Part shown: positions 1 through 7,662 of the stretch, piece after piece
Position numbering within the stretch: position 1 is the stretch's first letter
Layout of the letters: every line of letters starts with the position of its first letter
Source of the DNA: Actinomadura cremea
Lineage (GTDB): Bacteria; Actinomycetota; Actinomycetes; Streptosporangiales; Streptosporangiaceae
DNA length: 64,000 nt
Assembly: GCF_014648495.1 (NCBI RefSeq)
Contig: NZ_BMRF01000002.1
Location: 620,001 to 684,000, forward strand
Reading direction: 5' to 3'
The notes under the pieces: model-generated
Told to the model about the DNA's origin: nothing
The model's database searches: none
What the model saw: the letters and a program-made list of their open reading frames with translations, nothing else
Made by a program: the position numbers and the translations under genes

Positions 1-342
1 GGCCTGCACGAGCTGCTCACCGGCCTGCGGGACACCTACCGGGAGGCGCTCCCGCCGATCCTCATCACCGAGAACGGCTGCTCGGCCCCCGACGACGACC
101 CCGGCCGCCGCGACCAGGACCGCATCGACTACCTGGACGGGCACCTGCGCGCCGTGCACCGGGCGATCGGCGACGGCGTGGACGTCCGCGGCTACTTCGT
201 CTGGTCGCTGCTCGACAACTTCGAGTGGGCCGAGGGCTACGAGCAGCGGTTCGGGCTCGTGCACGTCGACTTCGCCACGGGGACCCGCACGCCCAAGGCG
301 TCCTACCACTGGTTCCGGGAGCGGCTCGCCCGGTACCGGTGA
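1..342 (+). CDS. GH1 family beta-glucosidase, C-terminal part (5' end outside window)
   Basis: The open frame runs from base 1 to a TGA at 340-342 and gives the last 113 residues of a glycoside hydrolase family 1 enzyme. The peptide ITENG near residue 22 carries the family's catalytic nucleophile Glu. [14 protein letters not shown] and the closing KASYHWFRE segment are the usual GH1 C-terminal substrate-binding signature. The enzyme would hydrolyse beta-glucosides or related disaccharides, probably in the cytoplasm. The N-terminal half with the acid/base Glu lies outside the window. Family assignment is firm; substrate is unknown. Confidence 0.93.
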   Translation, partial: GLHELLTGLRDTYREALPPILITENGCSAPDDDPGRRDQDRIDYLDGHLRAVHRAIGDGVDVRGYFVWSLLDNFEWAEGYEQRFGLVHVDFATGTRTPKASYHWFRERLARYR

Positions 343-393
343 GCGGGACGGCCCGGTACCGCCGGGCGCCCGCCCCGGCGACCATGGACGGTC

Positions 394-1956
394 ATGAGCG
401 AGTTGACGATTCCCGGGGTGCTGGCCCGGGCCGCGGCGACGTCCCCCGACGCGGAGGCCGTCGTCGACGGGTCCGTCCGCGTGACCTACGCCGAACTGCG
501 CGACCGGGTGCGGGCGGCGGCGCGCGGGTTCGCCGCGGCGGGCGTCGGACCGGGCGACCGCGTCTCGATCTGGGCGCCGAACGGGCTCCAGTGGATCGTG
601 ACCGTGCTCGGCGCGGTGTCGGCGGGCGCGGCGCTCGTCCCGCTCAACACGCGCTACAAGGGCGACGAGGCGCGCTGGCCGCTCGAGAAGGCGCGGGTGA
701 AGGTCCTGTTCGTGGAGGACGGGTTCCTCGGCATCGACTATCCGGGCCTGCTCGGGCAGGACGCGTCGGGCGCGATCCCGGGGCTGCCCGACCTGCGGGC
801 CGTCGTGACGTTCAACGGCCCCGAGCGGCCCGGCGTGACGTCGTGGGACGCGTTCCTCGGCGCGGGCGCGGCCGTCCCGGCGGCCGAGGCGGACGCGCGG
901 TCCGCCGCCGTCGCGCCCGGCGACGTCGCCGACATCCTGTTCACGTCCGGCACCACCGGGCGGCCGAAGGGCGTCCTGTGCACGCACGAGCAGAACGTCC
1001 GGACCTACGAGGCGTGGACCGGGCGGACGGGCGTCGGCGCGGGCGACCGGTACCTCATCGTCAACCCGATGTTCCACACGTTCGGGTACAAGGCGGGCGT
1101 CCTGGCGTGCCTGCTCAGAGGCGCCACGATGGTGCTGCAGCGCGTCTTCGAGGCCGCGGAGACGCTGCGGTTGATCGAGCGGGAACGGATCACCGTCCTG
1201 CCCGGCCCGCCCACGATCTACACGACGCTGCTGGACGCCCCCGGCCGCGCGGGCCGCGACCTGTCGTCGCTGCGGCTGGCCGTCACGGGCGCCGCGGACG
1301 TCCCCGTCGCGCTCGTCCGCCGCATCCGGACCGAGCTGTTCCCGCAGGTCGTCACCGCCTACGGGCTGACCGAGTCGTCCGGCACCGTCACCGCCTGCTC
1401 GGTCGACGACGACGACGAGACGATCGCGACCACGTGCGGCCGGGCCATCGACGACGTCGAGGTCGTCATCGCCGACGACACGGGCGCGCCCGTCCCGGCC
1501 GGGGAGGACGGCGCGGTCCTGGTGCGCGGCTACAACGTGATGAGCGGCTACCTCGACGACCCGGACGCGACGGCCGCGACGCTCCGCGACGGCTGGCTCG
1601 ACACCGGCGACCGGGGACGGCTCGACGAGCGCGGCAACCTGCGGATCACCGGCCGGACGAAGGAGATGTTCACGGTCGGCGGCTTCAACGTGTACCCGGC
1701 CGAGATCGAGGACGTCCTCGCCCGCCACGACGCGGTCGCCGAGTCCGGCGTCATCGGGATCCCGGACGCGCGGCTCGGCGAGGTCGCGCGCGCCTACGTG
1801 CGCACCCGCCCCGGCGCGTCCGTCGCCGCCGACGCGCTGATCGCGCACTGCCGGGAGCGGCTCGCGAACTTCAAGGTCCCCCGGGAGGTCGTCTTCGTGG
1901 ACGACCTCCCGAAGACCGCGTCCGGCAAGGTCCGCCGCGTGGACCTGCCCCGCTAG
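394..1956 (+). CDS. FadD3-like acyl-CoA ligase (class I adenylate-forming)
   Basis: A 520-residue ATP-dependent acyl-CoA synthetase. The P-loop-like motif is LFTSGTTGRPKGV (about residue 187), followed by PGPPTIY, the A5 motif TAYGLTESS, the adenylation motif LDTGDRG, and a C-terminal SGKVRRVDL carrying the catalytic Lys. From memory the central region (NPMFHTFGYKAG, CGRAIDDVE, GGFNVYPAEIE) resembles mycobacterial FadD3, the ligase for steroid-ring propanoates, so a role in terpenoid or steroid breakdown is possible but not shown. It would feed the acyl-CoA dehydrogenases and hydratase encoded convergently next door. Its TAG stop lies inside a CTAG palindrome shared with the stop of the facing gene. 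Confidence 0.9.
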   Translation: MSELTIPGVLARAAATSPDAEAVVDGSVRVTYAELRDRVRAAARGFAAAGVGPGDRVSIWAPNGLQWIVTVLGAVSAGAALVPLNTRYKGDEARWPLEKARVKVLFVEDGFLGIDYPGLLGQDASGAIPGLPDLRAVVTFNGPERPGVTSWDAFLGAGAAVPAAEADARSAAVAPGDVADILFTSGTTGRPKGVLCTHEQNVRTYEAWTGRTGVGAGDRYLIVNPMFHTFGYKAGVLACLLRGATMVLQRVFEAAETLRLIERERITVLPGPPTIYTTLLDAPGRAGRDLSSLRLAVTGAADVPVALVRRIRTELFPQVVTAYGLTESSGTVTACSVDDDDETIATTCGRAIDDVEVVIADDTGAPVPAGEDGAVLVRGYNVMSGYLDDPDATAATLRDGWLDTGDRGRLDERGNLRITGRTKEMFTVGGFNVYPAEIEDVLARHDAVAESGVIGIPDARLGEVARAYVRTRPGASVAADALIAHCRERLANFKVPREVVFVDDLPKTASGKVRRVDLPR

Positions 1957-2867
1957 AGCGCGGCGGCGACGCGGGCGCGGTGCTCGGCGGGGGTGCCCCA
2001 CGCCGAGTGCAGCGCCCGCGCCTTGCGGATCCACAGCGACGGGTCGTACTCGTCGGTGTAGCCGATCGCGCCGTGCACCTGAAGGGCGATCTTCGCCGCG
2101 CCGTAGCACGCGTCGGACGCGGCGACCTTCGCCGCCGCGGCGTCCCGGCCGAACTCCGGCGTCCCGTACGCGAGCGCCGCCCCGTACAGCAGCGGCCGCG
2201 CGAACTCCAGCTCGACCATCGCACCCGCCAGGTGGTGCTTGACCGCCTGGTACTCGCCGATCGGACGCCCGAACTGCTGCCGCGTCCTCGCGTACTCGAC
2301 CGTCACGTCCAGCAGCGCCCGGCCGAGCCCGATCTGCTGCGCCGCGCACATCAGCACCCCGAAGTCGGGTAGCCCGGCCGGCGGGCCGCCGTCGACGCGG
2401 AACAGCCGCCGTGCCGGGTCGAGCGAGGTCAGCGGGCCGCCCGAGACCGCGCGCGGCGTCCCGTCCGTCCCGAGGACGGCGTCGGCCGCGTCGGCGTCCA
2501 GGGCGTGCGGGACGCCGAGCGTCACCATCGCCGCGCCCTCGGCGATCCCCGGCAGCAGCCCGCCGCCGGTCCGGGGGAGCAGTTCGGCGGCGGCGAGGGT
2601 CTCCACGTACGGGCCGGGCGCCGCCGCGCGGCCGACCTCCTCCATCGCCGCGACCAGCTCGACCGGCAGCAGGCCCGCGCCGCCGTGCTCCTCCGGCACC
2701 GCCACCGCGAACAGGCCCGCCTCGGCGAGCGCCGACCACAGCCCGCGTCCCGGACCGTGGTCCCCGGACGCCCACGCCCGGACGATCTTCGCGGTGCCGG
2801 CCTCGGCGAGCAGCCGCCGCAGCGTCCCGGCGAACATCCGCTGCTCCTGCGACAGGACGAACTTCAC
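1953..2867 (-). CDS. acyl-CoA dehydrogenase family protein, short subunit
   Basis: A 304-residue acyl-CoA dehydrogenase-fold protein, shorter than the usual 380-400 residues. It starts VKFVLSQEQ with GTG at 2867-2865, which forms a GTGA overlap with the upstream dehydrogenase. EYARTRQQFGRPIGEYQAVKH is the C-terminal FAD-binding helix, and QVHGAIGYTDEYDPSLWIRKA is the family's C-terminal signature. The substrate-binding middle is reduced (around LGTDGTPRAVSGGPLTS). Two adjacent unequal dehydrogenase genes are the arrangement of the heterotetrameric FadE pairs of actinobacterial steroid catabolism, so this is probably the partner chain of the 2864-3994 product. A longer upstream frame exists, but homology begins at this GTG. 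Confidence 0.86.
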   Translation of the reverse strand: MKFVLSQEQRMFAGTLRRLLAEAGTAKIVRAWASGDHGPGRGLWSALAEAGLFAVAVPEEHGGAGLLPVELVAAMEEVGRAAAPGPYVETLAAAELLPRTGGGLLPGIAEGAAMVTLGVPHALDADAADAVLGTDGTPRAVSGGPLTSLDPARRLFRVDGGPPAGLPDFGVLMCAAQQIGLGRALLDVTVEYARTRQQFGRPIGEYQAVKHHLAGAMVELEFARPLLYGAALAYGTPEFGRDAAAAKVAASDACYGAAKIALQVHGAIGYTDEYDPSLWIRKARALHSAWGTPAEHRARVAAAL

Positions 2868-3994
2868 CGTGCCCCCCTCGGCAGGCCGAGCAGCCGCTCG
2901 GCGATCACGTTCCGCTGGATCTCGTTGGTGCCCGCGTAGATGGGGCCGGCGAGCGAGAACACGTAGTTCTCCAGCCACTCCGACTCCAGTTCGCCGTCCG
3001 CGCCGAGCAGGTCGAGCGCGGTCTCGTGCAGCGCGACGTCCAGCTCCGACCAGAAGACCTTGTTCAGGCTGGACTCGGCGCCGATGTCGTCCTCGCGGGA
3101 GACGGTCTCGAAGCCCTTCAGCCGGTACGCCCGCGACCGGATCCACGCGTCCGCGACCCGGTCGCGCAGCGCCGTGTCCGCCGGGTCGGCCCGTTCCTTC
3201 CACAGCTCCACGAGCCGCTCGGTCGCGGCGGTGAACCGCCCCGGGCTGCGCAGCGTCAGCCCGCGCTCGTTGCCCGCCGTGCTCATCGCGACGCTCCAGC
3301 CCTTCCCCGGCTCGCCGATGACGTCGGCGTCCGGGACGAACACCCCGTCGAGGAACAGCTCGGCGAACGCGGGCTTGCCGTCGAGGCGTCCGATCGGCCG
3401 GACGGTCACGCCCGCGGCGTCCAGCGGGAACATCAGGTACGTGAGCCCCCGGTGCCGCTCGCTCTCGGGGTCCGAGCGGAACAGCCCGAACCCCCGGTCG
3501 GCGAACGCCGCCCGCGAGCTCCACGTCTTCTGCCCGTTCAGCAGCCACCCGCCGTCCGTCCGCGTGGCGGTGGCCCGCAGCGCGGCCAGGTCGCTGCCCG
3601 CGCCCGGCTCCGACCACGCCTGCGCCCAGATCACCTCACCGGCGGCCATGGGCGGCAGGACGCGCGCGAGCTGCTCGGGCGTCCCGTGCTTCAGCAGCGT
3701 GGGGGCGAGCAGGTTGATGCCGTTCTGGCTCACCCGGCCCGGCGCGCCCGCCGCGTAGTACTCCTCCTCGAACACGAGCCACTGCAGGACGGACACGCCC
3801 CGGCCGCCGTACTCCTCCGGCCACGACACCACCGACAGCCGGTCGGCGCCGAGCGTCCGCTCCCACTCCCGGTGCGCCGCGAAGCCCTCCTCGGTCTCCA
3901 GCGACGGCAGCGGCTCGGCGGGCACGTGCTCCGCCAGCCACGCCCGCACCTGCGCGCGGAACTCCTCGTCCGCCGTCCCGAACTCAAGATCCAT
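2864..3994 (-). CDS. acyl-CoA dehydrogenase, long subunit
   Basis: A 376-residue flavoprotein expected to introduce an alpha,beta double bond into an acyl-CoA. The N-terminal helical domain (MDLEFGTADEEFRAQVRAWL) is followed by the FAD/substrate signature AQAWSEPGAGSDLAAL (about residue 130), LNGQKTWSSRA, and the C-terminal LAGPIYAGTNEIQRNVIAERLLGLPRG. Its start overlaps the end of the enoyl-CoA hydratase gene by 11 bases, and its stop overlaps the next dehydrogenase gene by GTGA, so the three genes are read as one unit. It most likely pairs with the 304-residue neighbour. Substrate is unknown; a branched or cyclic acyl-CoA is inferred from the FadD3-like neighbour. Confidence 0.92.
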   Translation of the reverse strand: MDLEFGTADEEFRAQVRAWLAEHVPAEPLPSLETEEGFAAHREWERTLGADRLSVVSWPEEYGGRGVSVLQWLVFEEEYYAAGAPGRVSQNGINLLAPTLLKHGTPEQLARVLPPMAAGEVIWAQAWSEPGAGSDLAALRATATRTDGGWLLNGQKTWSSRAAFADRGFGLFRSDPESERHRGLTYLMFPLDAAGVTVRPIGRLDGKPAFAELFLDGVFVPDADVIGEPGKGWSVAMSTAGNERGLTLRSPGRFTAATERLVELWKERADPADTALRDRVADAWIRSRAYRLKGFETVSREDDIGAESSLNKVFWSELDVALHETALDLLGADGELESEWLENYVFSLAGPIYAGTNEIQRNVIAERLLGLPRGAR

Positions 3995-4820
3995 TCGAAG
4001 CCGCCTTCATGCTCTTGGCGTTCTGCCCGGCCAGCGAGTCCGAGCCCGTCTCCGCGTTGTGCGCGTGCGCGAGGTGGTGCAGGCCGAACACCGAGTCCAT
4101 CCCCGACTGCATGCCCTGCAGGTCCTCGGCCTGGTTCACGGCCTTCTTCGTCAGCGCGAGCCCCATCCGGGGCATACCGGCGATCCGGTCGGCCAGCGCG
4201 AACGTCTCGTCCTCCAGCGACTCGCGCGCGACCACACGGTTCACCCAGCCCAGCTCGTGCGCGCGCGCCGCCGGCATGCGTTCGCCCGTGTAGAGGAACT
4301 CCTTCGCGATGCGCGGCGGCATCACCCACGGGTGCGCGAAGTACTCCACGCCCGGAATGCCCATCCGCACCACGGGGTCGGCGAAGAAGGCGTCCTCGGA
4401 GGCGACGATCAGGTCGCACACCCACGCCAGCATCAGCCCGCCCGCGACGCAGGCGCCCTGCACCGACGCGATCATCGGCTTCGGGATCTCCCGCCACCGG
4501 CGGCACATCCCGAGGTAGACCTCCGACTCCCGCGCGAACCGGCTCTCCGCGCCGGACTTGCCGACGTGGTCCCACCACAGCCCCGCCCGGCGCGGGAAGC
4601 TCCGGTCGGCGTCCCGCCCCGGCGTCCCGATGTCGTGCCCGGCCGAGAAGTGCGGCCCCGCCCCGGCGAGCACGATCACCTTGACGTCGTCGTCCTCGGC
4701 CGCCCGGTAGAAGGCCTCGTCCAGCGCGTAGGTCATCGCGGAGTTCTGCGCGTTCCGGTACTCCGGGCGGTTCATCGTCACCACCGCGACGTCCCCCCGC
4801 CGCGCGTACTCGACCACCAT
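3984..4820 (-). CDS. enoyl-CoA hydratase/isomerase family protein
   Basis: A 278-residue crotonase-fold enzyme, first gene of the three-gene minus-strand unit. The start MVVEYARRG is chosen because a strong GGGAGG ribosome site lies six bases upstream of the ATG at 4820; the frame runs further upstream without homology. ILAGAGPHFSAGHDIGT is the crotonase oxyanion-hole segment, and VQGACVAGGLMLAWVCDLIVAS holds the second oxyanion-hole motif. An insertion (GRDADRSFPRRAGLWWDHVG) before the second motif is typical of a subgroup in actinobacterial fatty-acid and steroid pathways. It probably hydrates the enoyl-CoA made by the two dehydrogenases. Confidence 0.92.
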   Translation of the reverse strand: MVVEYARRGDVAVVTMNRPEYRNAQNSAMTYALDEAFYRAAEDDDVKVIVLAGAGPHFSAGHDIGTPGRDADRSFPRRAGLWWDHVGKSGAESRFARESEVYLGMCRRWREIPKPMIASVQGACVAGGLMLAWVCDLIVASEDAFFADPVVRMGIPGVEYFAHPWVMPPRIAKEFLYTGERMPAARAHELGWVNRVVARESLEDETFALADRIAGMPRMGLALTKKAVNQAEDLQGMQSGMDSVFGLHHLAHAHNAETGSDSLAGQNAKSMKAASNGS

Positions 4821-4960
4821 GTTCGCCTCCCTTCTTTCTAACAACTGTTTGGTAGAGTACGCGGCCGGACGCCCCGGGCGCCGCCCCCCTCCCGCCGACC
4901 GGGACTCCACCGAGCCGGCCGGGGGCCGTCCGGCATCCGCCCGGCCCGCAACCGTGCGCG

Positions 4961-4987
4961 GTTTATACCAAGGTTTCTCGTATAAAC
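4961..4987. promoter_or_regulatory. 8-bp inverted repeat just upstream of the HTH gene
   Basis: GTTTATAC (4961-4968) and GTATAAAC (4980-4987) are perfect inverted copies separated by 11 bases, and they end 7 bases before the ATG of the regulator at 4995. The AT-rich arms stand out in very GC-rich DNA. They probably form the operator and -10 region for autoregulation of this HTH gene, and may also act on the divergent hydratase/dehydrogenase unit starting at 4820. Confidence 0.6.
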
Positions 4988-4994
4988 TCGTGGG

Positions 4995-5726
4995 ATGGGC
5001 AAGCGTGATCTGGTCGACCCCGAGCCGGGGGCGCCGCTCGGCGACAGCCGCACCGCCGTGCTGGAGGTGCTGCGCGGCTACGGTCCGCTGGGCGTGCGGG
5101 AGGCCGCCGAACGCACCGGCCTGCACCTGAACACCGTCCGCTTCCACCTGGACGGGCTCGCCGAGGCGGGCCTCGCGGAACGGGCCGCCGAGGAGCGCGG
5201 CCGTCCCGGCCGTCCCCGCGCGCTGTACCGGGCCGTGGACGCCGACGAAGGGGTGCGCAGCTACCGGCTGCTGGCGGAGATCCTCACCAGCCTGGTCAAG
5301 AGCACGATGCCGGACCCGGCGCGGGCGGCGCTGGAGGCGGGCCGAGCCTGGGGCCGGTACCTGGCCGAGCGGCCCGCGCCGTTCGAGAACGTCGGCGCCG
5401 AGGAGGCGACGCGCCGGCTCGCCGCGTTCATGTCGGGCATCGGGTTCGGAACGCGCCCCGAGCCCGACCCGGACGAGCCGGCGATCCGGCTGGTGCACTG
5501 CCCCTTCCGGGAGATCGCCGCCGGAAACCAGGACGTCATCTGCACCCTGCACCACGGCCTGATGCAGGGTGCCCTCGCCCAGATGGAGGCGCCGCTCACC
5601 GCGACGGGGCTCGAACCGTTCGTGGAACCGCACCTGTGCATCGCGCGCCTCGGCCCCGCCGGCGAAACCGCCGGCGAAACCGCCGGCGGGGCCGACCGGG
5701 AGGCCCCGGGCGGGGCCGGGGCCTGA
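4995..5726 (+). CDS. helix-turn-helix (SufR/DeoR-like winged-helix) transcriptional regulator
   Basis: A 243-residue regulator. Residues 15-75 form a winged helix (AVLEVLRGYGPLGVREAAE, then TGLHLNTVRFHLDGLAEAGL). The C-terminal half holds three spaced cysteines in HCPFRE, DVICTLHHGL and PHLCIARL, as in SufR-type regulators that bind an Fe-S cluster or metal. In actinomycetes I associate such genes with DUF2249 and multicopper-oxidase neighbours, and remnants of both lie immediately downstream here. The C-terminus has a 12-bp DNA repeat (about 5660-5695) encoding an AGET repeat. It probably controls itself through the palindrome at 4961-4987. Confidence 0.84.
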   Translation: MGKRDLVDPEPGAPLGDSRTAVLEVLRGYGPLGVREAAERTGLHLNTVRFHLDGLAEAGLAERAAEERGRPGRPRALYRAVDADEGVRSYRLLAEILTSLVKSTMPDPARAALEAGRAWGRYLAERPAPFENVGAEEATRRLAAFMSGIGFGTRPEPDPDEPAIRLVHCPFREIAAGNQDVICTLHHGLMQGALAQMEAPLTATGLEPFVEPHLCIARLGPAGETAGETAGGADREAPGGAGA

Positions 5727-5735
5727 GCCGCCAGG

Positions 5736-5828
5736 TCAGGCGCGCCCGATCCGGACCCGCCACACCTCCGGCCCGGACTCCAGGTAGTCCCACGTGAACC
5801 GGCCGGAGTGCTCGGCGGCGAACTGGTT
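5736..5828 (-). pseudogene. remnant of DUF2249-domain protein (C-terminal ~31 codons)
   Basis: Read on the minus strand, the segment encodes NQFAAEHSGRFTWDYLESG followed by PEVWRVRIGRA and a TGA. This is the characteristic C-terminus of DUF2249 proteins, which often sit near nitrite-reductase-like and hemerythrin genes. Homology stops at about 5828, where the truncated multicopper oxidase begins on the other strand. No start codon or ribosome site belongs to it, so it is read as a scar of a deletion that removed both divergent gene starts. The family call rests on a short but distinctive peptide. Confidence 0.6.
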
Positions 5829-6635
5829 GCGCCCGGCGCGACCGGGCACCGCGTCGAGCTGCACGCCGTCCAGAAGGTCCTGGAGGTCGCGCCGGGCGTG
5901 CGCCAACCCGTGTGGACGTTCGGCGGGACGGTCCCCGGTCCGGTCGTCCGCGGGAAGGTCGGCGACGTGTTCACCGTGACGCTCGTCAACGACGACACGA
6001 TGGGGCACGGCATCGACTTCCACGCCGGATCGATGGCGCCGGACGGCGCGATGCGCACCATCGCGCCGGGCGAGAGCCTCACGTTCCGTTTCCGGGCCGA
6101 TCGCGCGGGGGCGTGGCTGTACCACTGCTCGACGATGCCGATGCTCCAGCACATGGGGAACGGCATGTACGGGGCGGTCATCATCGACCCGCCCGACCTG
6201 CCCGAGGCCGACCGCGAGTTCGTCCTGGTGCAGAGCGAGCTGTACCTGGGCACGCCGGGCGGCCCCGAGCAGGTCGCCAAGCTGCGCGAGGGGCGCCCGG
6301 ACGCCTGGATGTTCAACGGCGCCGCCGCGGGCTACGACCACGCGCCGCTCCAGGTCCGCGCGGGCGAGCGCGTCCGCGTCTGGGCGGTCGCCGCCGGGCC
6401 GAGCGAGGGCACCGCGTTCCACATCGTGGGCGCCCGGTTCGACACCGTCTACCGGGAGGGCGCCTACCGGCTGCGCCGCGACGACCCCGGCGGCGCCCAG
6501 GTGCTCGACCTGGCCCCCGCCCAGGGCGGCTTCGTCGAGACCGTGTTCCCGGAGCCGGGACGCTACCCGTTCGTCGACCACGGCATGCGCCGCGCCGAGG
6601 CGGGCGCGCACGGCGTCTTCGACGTGACGGAGTGA
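5808..6635 (+). CDS. multicopper oxidase domain protein, 5'-truncated (probable pseudogene)
   Basis: The product (275 residues from the first ATG) is a two-cupredoxin copper oxidase/nitrite-reductase-like region. HGIDFHAG supplies copper-binding histidines, WLYHCSTMPM the type-1 Cys/Met ligands, and GTAFHIVG and FVDHGMRRAE later histidines. Homology begins at about residue 8 (GHRVELHAVQKVLEV). Relatives carry a long membrane or export segment before this point; here there is none, and the first codons read through the reversed DUF2249 remnant. Without a signal peptide a copper oxidase would stay in the cytoplasm, so the gene is probably dead or a domain relic. The reading frame itself is intact to the TGA. 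Confidence 0.72.
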   Translation: MLGGELVAPGATGHRVELHAVQKVLEVAPGVRQPVWTFGGTVPGPVVRGKVGDVFTVTLVNDDTMGHGIDFHAGSMAPDGAMRTIAPGESLTFRFRADRAGAWLYHCSTMPMLQHMGNGMYGAVIIDPPDLPEADREFVLVQSELYLGTPGGPEQVAKLREGRPDAWMFNGAAAGYDHAPLQVRAGERVRVWAVAAGPSEGTAFHIVGARFDTVYREGAYRLRRDDPGGAQVLDLAPAQGGFVETVFPEPGRYPFVDHGMRRAEAGAHGVFDVTE

Positions 6636-6703
6636 CGGGGAGACCGATGTGAGGCACGCCGGAACGACTCCCATTCTGGGTATTCGCCCATTACTCTGCT
6701 CCG

Positions 6704-7084
6704 GTGGATCATGGCGAGTTCTATACGACCCTTGCGCAGGTATTTCCGGTGCTGCTTCTCGCGCTGCTCTGGGACTCCCGTTATCTCGAGCGCCTCCGCG
6801 AACAGGAACGCCGCAGCCGCGACGCCGACCCCGTCGACGGAGTGCGTTTCTGGACGAAGGGCCGCGTCCGCGCTTACACGATCCTCCTGGCGCTGCTGAA
6901 CATCACCGGGCTCGGCGCGACCGTCCTCGCGCTCTCCGGCCTCTACGGCGACAGCACGCCGCTGCGAGCGGCCCTCGCCGCCGTCCTCATCACGAGCCTG
7001 CTGACGCTGTTCGTCCGGGTCTGGGGCCAGGTCGTCTGGGCCACGAGAGAACCCCCGCCCCCCGTCCCGGGCGACGACGACTGA
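6704..7084 (+). CDS. small three-helix membrane protein of unknown function
   Basis: A 126-residue protein with a GTG start (GTG GAT CAT GGC). Hydrophobic segments lie at about residues 10-24 (LAQVFPVLLLALLW), 57-80 (AYTILLALLNITGLGATVLAL) and 88-108 (ALAAVLITSLLTLFVRVW). A charged cytoplasmic loop (YLERLREQERRSRDADPVDG) separates the first two, and the tail is proline- and acid-rich. No enzyme motif is visible. It stands alone, just before an operon-like conflict locus. I do not recognise the family. Confidence 0.7.
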   Translation: MDHGEFYTTLAQVFPVLLLALLWDSRYLERLREQERRSRDADPVDGVRFWTKGRVRAYTILLALLNITGLGATVLALSGLYGDSTPLRAALAAVLITSLLTLFVRVWGQVVWATREPPPPVPGDDD

Positions 7085-7662
7085 CTTCCGCGTCCCTGGT
7101 CGCTCCGCGCGCGCACCTTCCGATCCTCGCTGCCGAAGGCGTCCCGATCGGCGTTCGGTACGTGCCTGTGCGCGGTCTCCGAACGGTGCTTCGACATGGC
7201 CTGTTCAGGCCAGGCGCAGGCGCAACCGTTCGTCCGGCCGAGACGTCGGCACGGTCGCTTCGCGTGTACACGCCCCGTGGCCGGTGGCGATCAGTTGGAC
7301 GGACGACGCGGCGCCCGGCCGCCCGGACACCGCCGCCGCGGGCTTCACCGATCCTCGAAATCCCAGCTCAGTAGCCATGGAATGGGATCGAAACCTGGGC
7401 GAGCCGCGCTCCACGACGAGGGCCGGAAACCTTGATCGCCGATCCCCGCCCGGCCGGAGGTCGGAACCGGCCGGGCGTTCCGCTGTGGGAGAAAAGGCAC
7501 TTTTCCGGCAGATCTTGAACTACAAGGCTTAACCGTCGGGTGGGGATTGCCGGCCATTAGCGAGGTATTCTCATGGCCCCGCACGGGGCTCTTCGGGGAG
7601 AGAACGGGGAGAGTTGTTTGGGCGAGCATTCGGCCGGAAGGCCGTGGGACACGGTCGAGCGG
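7085..7662. other. 578-bp stretch without a supported gene
   Basis: Only short, unsupported frames occur on both strands. The region holds a small palindrome (GGCCTG-TT-CAGGCC, 7198-7211), the 10-bp-stem hairpin at 7448-7476 listed separately, and a short A/T-rich inverted repeat (GAAAAG-gca-CTTTTC, near 7494-7508). The promoter of the operon beginning near 7663 must lie in its right-hand part. The sequence is less GC-rich than its neighbours, which may mark an island boundary. Confidence 0.6.
7448..7476. terminator. strong hairpin, probable terminator
   Basis: GCCCGGCCGG (7448-7457) pairs perfectly with CCGGCCGGGC (7467-7476) around a nine-base loop. No T-run follows, as in many actinobacterial I-shaped terminators. 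It separates the lone membrane-protein gene from the operon that starts near 7663. Confidence 0.6.

Noticed and set aside
7085-7572. Several 60-240 bp ORFs in the gap before the lipase gene
   Set aside because: They overlap each other on both strands, lack ribosome sites and have no recognisable peptide.
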